DNA from: Alphaproteobacteria bacterium
GTDB taxonomy: Bacteria > Pseudomonadota > Alphaproteobacteria > RF32 > CAG-239
Direction: 5' to 3'
DNA length: 17,710 nucleotides
Assembly: GCA_024408895.1 (NCBI GenBank)
Contig: JAKSUO010000006.1
Location: 1-17,710, forward strand
The notes under the pieces were generated by a model. That model made no database searches and was not told the origin of the DNA. It was given only the letters and a program-made list of their open reading frames with translations. This document shows, piece after piece, positions 1 to 6,752 of this stretch. How positions within the stretch are numbered: the first letter of the stretch is position 1; each line of letters opens with the position of its first letter. The position numbers were made by a program, and so were the translations under genes.

Positions 1-1
1 A

Positions 2-64
2 ATAGCGGAAGAAAAGCTTGCAAAAAAAAACAAATCGCCTATATTCAAGCCAGTTAATTTGTAA
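2..64 (+). CDS. C-terminal end of an unidentified upstream gene (partial)
   Basis: One frame is open from the window edge to a TAA at 62-64, encoding 20 lysine-rich residues that end in FKPVNL. The stop lies 17 bases before the aldolase start, the spacing expected of an operon partner. Another frame is also open, to a stop at 55-57, so the frame choice is not certain. The peptide is too short to assign a family. Confidence 0.3.
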   Translation: MAEEKLAKKNKSPIFKPVNL

Positions 65-81
65 TTTTTAAGGAGATAAAA

Positions 82-1131
82 ATGCCTTTGGTTTCTATGC
101 GTCAAATTCTTGACCATGCCGCAGAACATAACTATGGTGTTCCGGCTTTTAACATCAACAATATGGAACAAATTATTGCTATTATGCAGGCGGCCAAAAA
201 AGTAAATGCGCCGGTAATTATTCAAACATCAACGGGCGCACGCAAATATTCCGGCGATCCGATGATTCGCCATATGATTGCCGCTGCGGTTGAAATGTAT
301 CCGGAACTGCCGGTTTGTTTACATCAAGATCACGGTACCAGCGTGAACATTTGTCAATCAGCCATTGTGAACGGCTATACATCGGTAATGATGGACGGTT
401 CACTGGAAACTGATGGCAAAACTCCTTCGTCGTTTGAATATAATGTTCGTGTAACCCAAGAAGTTGTCGCCAGAGCGCACGCTGTCGGGGCATCTGTTGA
501 AGGTGAATTAGGTGTTATCGGTTCTTTGGAGACAGGCAAGGCAGATAAAGAAGACGGTATCGGCGCTGAAGGTAAGTTGGATAAAAAGCGTTTGGTAACA
601 GATCCGGACGAAGCTGCCGAATTTGTTGGTTTAACACACTTGGATGCTTTGGCGGTTGCTGTTGGTACATCGCATGGTGCTTATAAATTCACACGCAAAC
701 CGGATGGTGAAATTTTAGCGATTGATGTAATTGAGAAAATTCATGCAAAGTTGCCGAATACTCACCTTGTTATGCACGGTTCTTCTTCGGTACCGCAAGA
801 ATTGCAGGATTTAATTAATGCGTATGGCGGTCAGATTCCGCAGACATTCGGTGTGCCGATTGAAGAAATTGTCCGCGGTATTAAGTCTGGCGTTCGCAAA
901 GTTAATGTTGATACCGACTTGCGTATGGCAATGACCGGTGCGATTCGCCGTCTGTTCGCCGAAAAATCGTCTGAGTTTGATCCGCGTAAATATTTGAAAC
1001 CGGCTATTGAGTCAATGCAAAAAGAATGTGAAGACCGTTATGTTGCCTTCGGTGCAGCCGGTCAAGCCGATAAAATTAAGGCAATTAAATTGTCTGATAT
1101 GGCAGCCCGTTACGCAAACGGTGAAATTTAA
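82..1131 (+). CDS. fba: Class II fructose-bisphosphate aldolase, Calvin-cycle subtype
   Basis: This 349-residue protein catalyses the reversible cleavage of fructose 1,6-bisphosphate to dihydroxyacetone phosphate and glyceraldehyde 3-phosphate in the cytoplasm (glycolysis and gluconeogenesis). It is the zinc-dependent class II type. HQDHG at 81-85 carries the catalytic Asp83 and metal ligand His84. GTSHG (His198) and MHGSSS (His232) supply the other zinc ligands. NVDTD at 275-279 is the phosphate/substrate loop. The length and the C-terminal region (FDPRKYLKPA, 299-308) fit the subtype that includes CbbA-like enzymes. The ATG has an AGGAG about 6 bases upstream. A strong terminator follows at 1156. 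No other glycolytic gene is visible, so the subtype name should not be read as evidence for CO2 fixation. Confidence 0.97.
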   Translation: MPLVSMRQILDHAAEHNYGVPAFNINNMEQIIAIMQAAKKVNAPVIIQTSTGARKYSGDPMIRHMIAAAVEMYPELPVCLHQDHGTSVNICQSAIVNGYTSVMMDGSLETDGKTPSSFEYNVRVTQEVVARAHAVGASVEGELGVIGSLETGKADKEDGIGAEGKLDKKRLVTDPDEAAEFVGLTHLDALAVAVGTSHGAYKFTRKPDGEILAIDVIEKIHAKLPNTHLVMHGSSSVPQELQDLINAYGGQIPQTFGVPIEEIVRGIKSGVRKVNVDTDLRMAMTGAIRRLFAEKSSEFDPRKYLKPAIESMQKECEDRYVAFGAAGQADKIKAIKLSDMAARYANGEI

Positions 1132-1155
1132 TAATAGCCGCATAAATTATGACAA

Positions 1156-1186
1156 AGCCGTCGGCAATTCCGGCGGCTGATTTTTT
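1156..1186 (+). terminator. Rho-independent terminator after fba
   Basis: A 9-bp stem (AGCCGTCGG / CCGGCGGCT, one G-T pair) closes a 5-base loop CAATT, and six T follow at 1181-1186. It lies 24 bases after the fba stop. On the minus strand the trailing sequence is only weakly T-rich, so it is a poor terminator for the convergent atp operon. Confidence 0.85.
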
Positions 1187-1213
1187 ATATGCATTTTGCA
1201 AAAAACTCTATAT

Positions 1214-1250
1214 TATAATGCCGATACCGGTTTATTATATAATGCCGATA
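1214..1250. repeat. Two copies of a 13-base direct repeat
   Basis: TATAATGCCGATA occurs at 1214-1226 and again at 1238-1250, a period of 24 bases. Allowing a TA insertion, the match extends further left in both copies. It lies between the convergent fba and atpF genes. No function is visible; each copy happens to contain a TATAAT hexamer. Confidence 0.6.
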
Positions 1251-1278
1251 TTGAAAGTAATTTGTTTTGAAAATATCC

Positions 1279-1938
1279 TTACGAAATAAATTTATCTAAT
1301 TCTTTGATGGCATCATCAATCATTTTGCTTTTATCTGTTTCGGCAATATAACGGCGGATAGCTTTTTCTGCCAGATTTTTAGCTTTTTTACTAACGGTTT
1401 CGCTGAGTTGAGCTTTAATTTTTAGAACAGAAAGCTCAAAATATTTTTTGGCATCTTTTTCTTGAATTTTAAGGCTTTCTGCAAGTTTAGCTTTTTCTTT
1501 TTGCTCAAGGTTATGTAAATTTTCGGCGGCTGTTTTGGTGATTTGCGCAGCTTCATCGGTTGCGTTGAGGTATTTTCGTTCAAATTCCGCCAACAGAACC
1601 TGTGCCTCATCGCGTAATTTTACAGCATCATATATGGATTGTTCAGTATTGCGGATGCGCTGTTGCAATGCTTTGTATATATATTCCAGAACAGGCTTAG
1701 CTAATATTATGATTGTTAAAATAAAGGCAATCCCTACCCAGAATTCAACTTCAACATAAAACGGCTCTGTCGGTATTGTATCGGTGGCGGGAAGTTTTCC
1801 GGCTGCCGAATCAATAATATTTGTCACATTTTCTGCCGCACCGATGATGGCGTTTTGAGTAGCATCTATCAATTCGTTGCTTTTGGCAATGGCCTCATGC
1901 AAAGGTTCTTCAGGCGCAATATCCGAAACATCAGTCAT
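1279..1938 (-). CDS. atpF: ATP synthase F0 subunit b with a long N-terminal extension
   Basis: This is one of the two peripheral-stalk subunits linking F1 to the membrane sector. The 219-residue product has a single membrane span at about 65-82, followed by a long charged, heptad-like helix (about 90-215). That is the b architecture, but family members are usually near 160 residues. The excess is about 58 residues before the span, Ala/Asn/Asp/Glu-rich and without a signal peptide. No other Met lies between the start and the membrane span, so a shorter ATG-started form is not available. Its ATG overlaps the end of the preceding gene by 8 bases (ATGACTGA), which implies translational coupling and supports the start. 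It is the last gene of the I-a-c-b'-b cluster. No clear terminator follows. Confidence 0.88.
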   Translation of the reverse strand: MTDVSDIAPEEPLHEAIAKSNELIDATQNAIIGAAENVTNIIDSAAGKLPATDTIPTEPFYVEVEFWVGIAFILTIIILAKPVLEYIYKALQQRIRNTEQSIYDAVKLRDEAQVLLAEFERKYLNATDEAAQITKTAAENLHNLEQKEKAKLAESLKIQEKDAKKYFELSVLKIKAQLSETVSKKAKNLAEKAIRRYIAETDKSKMIDDAIKELDKFIS

Positions 1939-2419
1939 TTTTTATTTCCTTTGCTGAAATTTTATCTATATCGTCCTGATTTATGCTTAAAAAACCGAAT
2001 TTATGAACAATATTTAACGCCAAGTCTTTCACCACAGATTCCATTTGTTGTTCGGTATTTGCTTTTTCTTTGGCTAATTCGTTTTCTTGTTGAGCCATTT
2101 TTTGCGATAGTTTCTTTTTCATCGCCTCGGTTGTTTTTTGTAAATTAGCCGCTAATTTTGCTTCGCCGCGTGCTAAATTATTTTCTGCAGCGATTTGTGC
2201 ATCGCCGATAATTTCATTATATGTATCAACAGCTTGCTGCGCTTGCGCTTTTAAGGCTTCTGCTTTTAATAAATATTCATTAATTTTTCGTTTTCTTTGT
2301 TCTTTTATATTTGCCAGTTTAGGCATAATAAACAAAGATAGCAGTGCCCAGAGTGTGCAAAAACAAAGCACAAGCCAAAATGCTTGTGAAGCAAATGTGG
2401 AAGCATCTATTTGCGGCAT
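1931..2419 (-). CDS. atpF': ATP synthase F0 subunit b'
   Basis: The 162-residue second b-type stalk subunit (also named AtpX or AtpG) is found in alphaproteobacteria, cyanobacteria and chloroplasts. The N-terminus PQIDASTFASQAFWL is the typical b' opening. The membrane span is at about 10-31 and is followed by a long Lys/Glu/Gln/Ala-rich helix that would pair with b. Length is normal for b'. The gene lies 12 bases after atpE and overlaps atpF by 8 bases. The b'-before-b order matches Rhodospirillum-type F0 operons. Confidence 0.92.
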   Translation of the reverse strand: MPQIDASTFASQAFWLVLCFCTLWALLSLFIMPKLANIKEQRKRKINEYLLKAEALKAQAQQAVDTYNEIIGDAQIAAENNLARGEAKLAANLQKTTEAMKKKLSQKMAQQENELAKEKANTEQQMESVVKDLALNIVHKFGFLSINQDDIDKISAKEIKND

Positions 2420-2431
2420 AACGATTCCGAA

Positions 2432-2671
2432 TTAGAAGAAAATCATCAACACGGCAACAACAAACATATACAATGCAACGGCTTCAATAGAGCCCATTCC
2501 GATAAAGCCGAAAGTTTGCACTTCGTTTTTAACTTGCGGATTGCGACCTACGGTTTCAATCAAAGTAACCCATAATTTTGCCAAACTCCAAGCAGCCACA
2601 GTCATTGACAAGGCACAACTGCTGACAGCAAAAAGAGCCAGAGCTCTGTCCTGCATAATTTCGTTTTCCAT
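2432..2671 (-). CDS. atpE: ATP synthase F0 subunit c
   Basis: This is the proteolipid of the membrane rotor ring, 79 residues, a two-helix hairpin. The polar loop carries RNP (43-45). The second helix (about 53-78) carries the ion-binding carboxylate Glu63 in SIEAVALY, corresponding to the usual EALG(I/L)F segment. Residue 64 is Ala, not the Ser/Thr typical of sodium-binding rings, so proton coupling is likely. The first helix is unusual: where c subunits have GxGxGxG, aligning from the RNP loop gives V25-x-A27-x-S29-x-A31, with Trp28 and Lys32 beside it. An AAGGA precedes the ATG, 25 bases after atpB. Confidence 0.95.
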   Translation of the reverse strand: MENEIMQDRALALFAVSSCALSMTVAAWSLAKLWVTLIETVGRNPQVKNEVQTFGFIGMGSIEAVALYMFVVAVLMIFF

Positions 2672-2696
2672 TTTTTATCCTTTCCATAAAACCATT

Positions 2697-3419
2697 TCAT
2701 TCTTCGGCTATTGCCTGACTTAAATACACACAACTTAAAACCGTGTATATATAAGCTTGCAGCAAACCGACAAATATTTCAAACATAATAATACAAGCAT
2801 CAACAACTAAAGGTATAAAGCCTAAAAATCCCATCATAACAACAAAAGAACCTAATATCTTCAACGTAATATGCCCCACAGACATATTAACCGCTAAACG
2901 GATAGTCAGGCTGAAAGGCTTTGAAAGCAAAGACATTATTTCTATCGGTATAATCAGCGGGGCCATAGCCCATGGCAACCCTTGTGGAAAAAACAGGCGA
3001 AAATACTCTAAACCGCGCCGTTTAATACCGAAAAACATATTTAAAAGCAAGCAAAATATTGACAATGTTCCAACAGCGGCAATATGAGAAGTAAAAGTAA
3101 AACTATACGGGAATAATCCCAAAAGATTGCCGCAAGCAATAAAAGTAAATAGCGTAAAGACAAAAGATATATATTTAATTCCGTCTCTTCCGAGCGTTTC
3201 TCCTATAATTCCTTCAATAAAATCATAAATAGACTCACCGACGGCTTGTCCCATTGATGGAACAATATTGCTTTTTCTCAAGCAAAAGCTCATAAAGGTA
3301 AATATAAAAAGAACCGTGATAACCATACACAACGCGGAGTTTGTAAAAGATATATCAATTCCGTTTACATTAAAAGGGATAATTCTTTTTCTTTCAAACT
3401 GCTCTAAAGAATTTTCCAT
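2697..3419 (-). CDS. atpB: ATP synthase F0 subunit a
   Basis: This 240-residue stator subunit forms the two proton half-channels against the c ring in the inner membrane. The essential arginine is Arg174 in SLTIRLAVNMSVGH. GLFPYSFTFTSH (101-112) is the conserved segment of the middle helices. EIFVGLLQAYIY (214-225) carries the conserved Glu214 and Gln221 of the last long helix. The N-terminus PLEQF-like (SLEQFERK, 4-11) is typical of alphaproteobacterial a subunits. Several hydrophobic spans fit the known fold and the length is normal. It begins 3 bases after the atpI stop. Confidence 0.97.
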   Translation of the reverse strand: MENSLEQFERKRIIPFNVNGIDISFTNSALCMVITVLFIFTFMSFCLRKSNIVPSMGQAVGESIYDFIEGIIGETLGRDGIKYISFVFTLFTFIACGNLLGLFPYSFTFTSHIAAVGTLSIFCLLLNMFFGIKRRGLEYFRLFFPQGLPWAMAPLIIPIEIMSLLSKPFSLTIRLAVNMSVGHITLKILGSFVVMMGFLGFIPLVVDACIIMFEIFVGLLQAYIYTVLSCVYLSQAIAEE

Positions 3420-3422
3420 TTT

Positions 3423-3719
3423 TTACTCCTGCTTTTCGGTATTGGTAGCACCATATATTTTATAAATATTTAAAATTCCGGCAATCATTCCGAAAATTGA
3501 GAAAACAATTAAGCAAATCGGTAAAATATGAAACAGGCAATCCAATGCATACCCGATACAAATACCGGCAAATATCGGAGACACGAAGTCTATAACGGCA
3601 CAAACAGCCATATTATATTCCCACGCAAAAGATTTTTTGTGTTTTGGTTTTTCACTTTTATTTTTGAAGTGATTAATCTTTTCTTCAAGGTCTTGCAAGT
3701 CTTGAGGATATTTGTTCAT
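3423..3719 (-). CDS. atpI: ATP synthase accessory protein AtpI
   Basis: A 98-residue small membrane protein at the first position of the F0 gene set, as expected for AtpI (ATPase gene 1 family), which is thought to aid assembly of the c ring. The basic N-terminus (1-33) includes a short charged helix, DLEEKINHFKNK. Two membrane spans follow at about 36-57 and 64-87. SPIFAGICIGYALD and GMIAGILNIYK match the family pattern. It starts 14 bases after the DsbA-like gene, with a purine-rich AAGGG upstream. Confidence 0.88.
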   Translation of the reverse strand: MNKYPQDLQDLEEKINHFKNKSEKPKHKKSFAWEYNMAVCAVIDFVSPIFAGICIGYALDCLFHILPICLIVFSIFGMIAGILNIYKIYGATNTEKQE

Positions 3720-3733
3720 AGCATTGCCCTTGC

Positions 3734-4456
3734 TTACATAGAGGTTAAGCGATGATCAAGATATTCCTTCAATTCATCGTAATTCGGGGCGCCGTAAATA
3801 ATTTCATTGCCATCTCTACCTTGAAACAAAAATGCCGGTGTTCCTTTAATACCTAATCTTCTGAGGGCATCCTGCCGATTAGAAACAATATCTCGTGCCA
3901 CAGTATCATCATTCATGCAGGCCTGAGCTTCATCATAACTTAGTCCATATTCGGCGGCATAACGAAGAAGCTGTTCATCATCATTGTCCAGCCACCAAAA
4001 ACGTTGGCGGTCAAATAATTGGTTCAAAAAGCCGAAATAGTTTTCGTATGTCATACACTCTGACAGCATAGCAGCTTTCATGGATTTTTTATCCAATGGA
4101 TAATTCACAAAAATAATGCGCAACAAACCGCTATCCACATAATCTTGTTTTAATTTCGGCAACACATCAAGGTGAAAATCGGCACAATGCGGGCAACCGA
4201 GTGAAGAATACTCATATAGTGTTAAAGGAGCGGAAGCTGACCCTAAAGCATATTTTTGCGAAATATTTATAGCCATATTATGCGACAGAACGGTTGCAAT
4301 CCCGTTTTGTTCGGCAGCTTGAGCATCTTGCTTTATAAGAACAATTTGTCCGTCAACATAAGTAAAACCTTTATATGTGAAGTAAAGATAACCCGTTACA
4401 AAAAAGACAACAATAAGAGAAAGCGCATGGCTTATAATTCTGATGATTTTTTCCAA
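3734..4456 (-). CDS. DsbA-family thiol:disulfide oxidoreductase, membrane-anchored
   Basis: A thioredoxin-fold protein that probably oxidises or handles disulfides of envelope proteins on the periplasmic side. Counted from the TTG start it has 240 residues: a signal-anchor span at about 5-26, then the DsbA domain with active site CPHC at 88-91 and the cis-proline loop GTP at 205-207. Two more cysteines lie at 134 and 180, as in several alphaproteobacterial and BdbD-like members. I chose TTG at 4456 because AGGAG (4464-4468) lies 7 bases upstream and overlaps the TAG stop of the preceding gene. An in-frame ATG at 4495 would give 253 residues but has no obvious SD and would overlap dciA by 29 bases. 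A dciA-dsbA pair next to smc is common in alphaproteobacteria; here the atp genes follow instead. Confidence 0.9.
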   Translation of the reverse strand: MEKIIRIISHALSLIVVFFVTGYLYFTYKGFTYVDGQIVLIKQDAQAAEQNGIATVLSHNMAINISQKYALGSASAPLTLYEYSSLGCPHCADFHLDVLPKLKQDYVDSGLLRIIFVNYPLDKKSMKAAMLSECMTYENYFGFLNQLFDRQRFWWLDNDDEQLLRYAAEYGLSYDEAQACMNDDTVARDIVSNRQDALRRLGIKGTPAFLFQGRDGNEIIYGAPNYDELKEYLDHRLTSM

Positions 4457-4466
4457 AATAAAACTC

Positions 4467-4988
4467 CTATTTTTTGTGTTGCGCAATAACAGCATTTCCT
4501 AAATTTATAAGGGTCTGCCGCAAATCTGAATTTTCAACATCCTTAACTAATTCCGTAATATAATTTTCTTCTGCCTCAGATACAAGACATTTTTTAAGGT
4601 TATCAGTACTTTTTTGGGAAACTGAAAAAGCTGTTGGATTCGCATTTTGCAAAATTTTTAATTTGCTCAAGGCTTTATAGCCGAAGTATGAATTTATTTT
4701 TTCCAAAATATCAGTTTCATTTTGTTTTATTTCCATGGCAAACGCACCGCTTAAAACGCTTATTGTTAAACATCCGTTCGTGCCGTCTTTATGAAAGGAA
4801 ATTTTCTGTGGCAGACTGAATTGAGCCAGATTTTTTCCGACAATATTTTCCCAATTAGATATAAGCTCAATTTCTATCAGTCCTCGTGTGCCGAGTAATT
4901 GCCTGATAAGCGGCATCATTGTTTTGCTTAAAGCCGTTAAATCTTTGGTTTGATGTTCGGAACATATTTTTAAGTTTTTAGTCATCAT
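4467..4988 (-). CDS. dciA: DUF721 / DciA-family protein
   Basis: A 173-residue protein of the DUF721 family, whose characterised members (DciA) load or assist the replicative helicase DnaB. The domain spans about 22-115: Trp46 with IVG (49-51), Pro60, a beta strand ending GAFAMEI (81-87), and INSYFGY followed by LKIL (98-113), matching the family pattern. The C-terminal 60 residues are less conserved. The gene overlaps xerD by 11 bases. AAGGAG (4993-4998) lies 4 bases before the first ATG and 7 before the second (4985), so the second Met may be the true start. A helicase role is inferred from the family only. Confidence 0.82.
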   Translation of the reverse strand: MMTKNLKICSEHQTKDLTALSKTMMPLIRQLLGTRGLIEIELISNWENIVGKNLAQFSLPQKISFHKDGTNGCLTISVLSGAFAMEIKQNETDILEKINSYFGYKALSKLKILQNANPTAFSVSQKSTDNLKKCLVSEAEENYITELVKDVENSDLRQTLINLGNAVIAQHKK

Positions 4989-5895
4989 CAGGCTCCTTAA
5001 AATGAGCCAACGGATGTTTATCGCACACGGTTTTCATAAGCTTTTGTGAGGTAATATGAGTATATATTTCTGTTGTTGTTATATTTTCGTGGCCAAGCAT
5101 TTTTTGTACCGAACGCAAATCCGCGTTGTTATTTAACAAATGTGTTGCAAAGGAATGACGTAAAACGTGCGGAGAAATCCGTGATGGATAGATACCGCAT
5201 TGCGCTGCCAAATTTTTTAAGTCTTTATAGAAAGCATCGCGCGTTAAGTGTCCGTCAGTTGCTGTTAATGAAGGAAAAAGCCAAGGCGAAGATGAATTTT
5301 TTTTAATAAATTCCTCACGCAAAACACCATATTTTTGTACTGTTTTTTGCGCGTGTTCGGCTATTGGAACAATGCGTTCTTTGCTGCCTTTTCCGAAAAT
5401 AGAAATCACTCCTTTTTTATAATTGATGGCATTATCCGGCAATGTTACGAGTTCGGAAACACGCAATCCGGTGGCGTACATCAACTCTATCATCACGGCA
5501 ATACGTTGAATACGATAGTCTTCACTTTCGGAGGCGGTCAGAATAAGTAACTTGATTTCGTCGGCGGTTAGAAATTTTGGTAAAGGTTTTTCTTGTTTTG
5601 GAGTTAGAATGTTTTGTGCCGGATTATTGTTGATAATTTTTTCGGAATATAAAAATTTACAAAACTCTTTAATTACCGAAAGTTTGCGGGCAATGCTTTT
5701 GGGTGAAAAGGCGCGAGAATGTAAATCTTGTATAAAATCTTCAATTTTTTGTTTTGAAATTTCGGCAGAATTAACAAACAACCCGAATTCCAAAAACTGC
5801 TGTAAATCACGGTCATACGCGGCAATAGTGTTTTGTGAGGCTCCTTTTTCGGCGGCCATCATTTGTAAAAATCCTTCTTTTTCCGCTCCGATCAT
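4978..5895 (-). CDS. xerD: Tyrosine recombinase XerD
   Basis: A 305-residue site-specific recombinase that, with XerC, resolves chromosome dimers at dif. The N-terminal SAM-like DNA-binding domain spans about 5-90 and the catalytic domain about 108-295. The full catalytic set is present: Arg145 (ATGLRVSEL), Lys172 (GKGSKER), His243 and Arg246 (SPHVLRHSF), His269 (LGHENI) and Tyr278 (TTEIYTH). Spacing closely follows E. coli XerD. The start at 5895 keeps the conserved FLxMxAAEKGAxxNT opening. It is coupled to the small upstream gene through TAATG and has no good SD of its own. Its position divergent from aroK matches many alphaproteobacteria and favours XerD over XerC. Confidence 0.93.
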   Translation of the reverse strand: MIGAEKEGFLQMMAAEKGASQNTIAAYDRDLQQFLEFGLFVNSAEISKQKIEDFIQDLHSRAFSPKSIARKLSVIKEFCKFLYSEKIINNNPAQNILTPKQEKPLPKFLTADEIKLLILTASESEDYRIQRIAVMIELMYATGLRVSELVTLPDNAINYKKGVISIFGKGSKERIVPIAEHAQKTVQKYGVLREEFIKKNSSSPWLFPSLTATDGHLTRDAFYKDLKNLAAQCGIYPSRISPHVLRHSFATHLLNNNADLRSVQKMLGHENITTTEIYTHITSQKLMKTVCDKHPLAHFKEPDDD

Positions 5896-6050
5896 TATTT
5901 GTCAAGTTTAAGGCTGATTTCTTGCGAAACGTGTTTTGTCGGCACTTTAATATCCTGAACAACAACAGCGAATATTCCGATAATCACAGCAATAACGATT
6001 GTGTAAATAATAACTTTTGAATTATTTTGTTTGCTGAAAGAACTGCGCAT
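5895..6050 (-). CDS. Small single-pass membrane protein, unknown function
   Basis: A 51-residue open frame whose TAA stop overlaps the xerD ATG by one base (TAATG), and whose ATG has AAGGA 8 bases upstream. The predicted protein has a short basic N-terminus, one hydrophobic span at about 13-31 and a polar Lys-rich tail, so it would be a bitopic inner-membrane protein. I do not recognise the family. The SD, the start close to a promoter-like sequence and the coupling to xerD all argue that it is translated. It appears to be the first gene of the xerD-dciA-dsbA-atp cluster. Confidence 0.72.
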   Translation of the reverse strand: MRSSFSKQNNSKVIIYTIVIAVIIGIFAVVVQDIKVPTKHVSQEISLKLDK

Positions 6051-6089
6051 TTTATTTTTCCTTATAATCTGTTAAAAAATATTGATTCT

Positions 6090-6117
6090 ATATTAACAAG
6101 GTTATATTGTTAGTCAA
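6090..6117 (-). promoter_or_regulatory. Candidate promoter for the minus-strand cluster
   Basis: On the minus strand TTGACT (6112-6117) and TAATAT (6090-6095) are separated by 16 bases, about 40 bases before the ATG of the 51-residue gene. The 90-base gap 6051-6140 must also hold the aroK promoter; TTGATT (6082-6087) with TATATT (6103-6108) is a weak candidate at 15-base spacing. Confidence 0.45.
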
Positions 6118-6140
6118 TAGTTAAGAATAACAAAAGTAAG

Positions 6141-6713
6141 ATGAAAATGCCAAAAATAAATAAAATAATTTTGTTGGTCGGATTAATGGGAAGCGGCAAA
6201 ACAAGCGTAGGCAAACGGTTGGCCCGATATTTGTCGTTACCCTTTGTAGATGGTGATCAGGAAATAGAAAAAGCCGCCGGATTATCGCTTGTGGATGTTT
6301 TAAAGTGTTTCGGCGAAAAAGAGTATCGTGCCGGCGAAGAAAGAGTTATGAAACGCTTGTTGCAGGGAATGCCTTGTGTTTTAGCCTCGGGAGGCGGTTC
6401 TTTTGTTGCGGCGCAAACTCGTGAGTTGGCTAAAAATAACGCACTGACAATTTGGTTAAAAGCCGATATAGATACGCTTTATCACCGTACTGCTGGGCGG
6501 ACGCGCCGACCGTTTTTACTCGGTGATAACGATACGGTGAAAGAAAAACTTAAAGAATATATTGCGGAGGAATATCCGTATTATTCGGAAGCTGATATTG
6601 TGGTTGAAACGCGTGATGAAAAAGTTGAAAATACAGTCAGACGCGTTGTTTCGGCGATAAATCTTTTTTACAAGAAAAACAATAAACAAAAAAATCAATC
6701 GGCAAACGGGTAA
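6141..6713 (+). CDS. aroK: Shikimate kinase
   Basis: A 190-residue enzyme that phosphorylates shikimate at the 3-hydroxyl with ATP, the fifth step of chorismate synthesis. Walker A is GLMGSGKTS (14-22). The shikimate-binding Asp residues are Asp37 and Asp39 (FVDGDQEIE). Arg63 follows GEKEY, and the GGG loop is at 84-86. The lid carries RRPF (122-125). The C-terminal 15 residues are a Lys/Asn/Gln-rich tail. The SD is weak; an ATG two codons later is also possible. aroB, the usual partner in alphaproteobacteria, is absent; rph follows after 39 bases. Confidence 0.95.
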   Translation: MKMPKINKIILLVGLMGSGKTSVGKRLARYLSLPFVDGDQEIEKAAGLSLVDVLKCFGEKEYRAGEERVMKRLLQGMPCVLASGGGSFVAAQTRELAKNNALTIWLKADIDTLYHRTAGRTRRPFLLGDNDTVKEKLKEYIAEEYPYYSEADIVVETRDEKVENTVRRVVSAINLFYKKNNKQKNQSANG

Positions 6714-6725
6714 AATTTGCCGATT
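6697..6725. repeat. Perfect 10-bp hairpin overlapping the aroK stop
   Basis: AATCGGCAAA (6697-6706) and TTTGCCGATT (6716-6725) are exact inverted repeats around a 9-base loop that contains the aroK stop codon. On the plus strand no T run follows. On the minus strand the stem is followed by GATTTTTTTG, so it has the form of a terminator for antisense transcription. Confidence 0.6.
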
Positions 6726-6752
6726 CTTACAATGTAACGGAAGGAAAAAGGA

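Noticed and set aside
218..493. 91-codon minus-strand frame opposite fba
   Set aside because: It is antisense to the catalytic core of a fully intact aldolase, with no promoter or SD; chance frame.
1156..1178. Shared terminator for fba and the atp cluster
   Set aside because: The stem is good in both directions, but on the minus strand it is not followed by a proper T run, so it is assigned to fba only.
2432..2671. Sodium-coupled ATP synthase
   Set aside because: The residue after Glu63 is Ala and helix 1 has no matching Gln at the sodium ligand position, so the sodium signature is absent.
5552..5911. 119-codon plus-strand frame opposite xerD
   Set aside because: It lies wholly antisense to the conserved xerD coding region, has no SD, and its translation resembles no protein family; it is a shadow frame.
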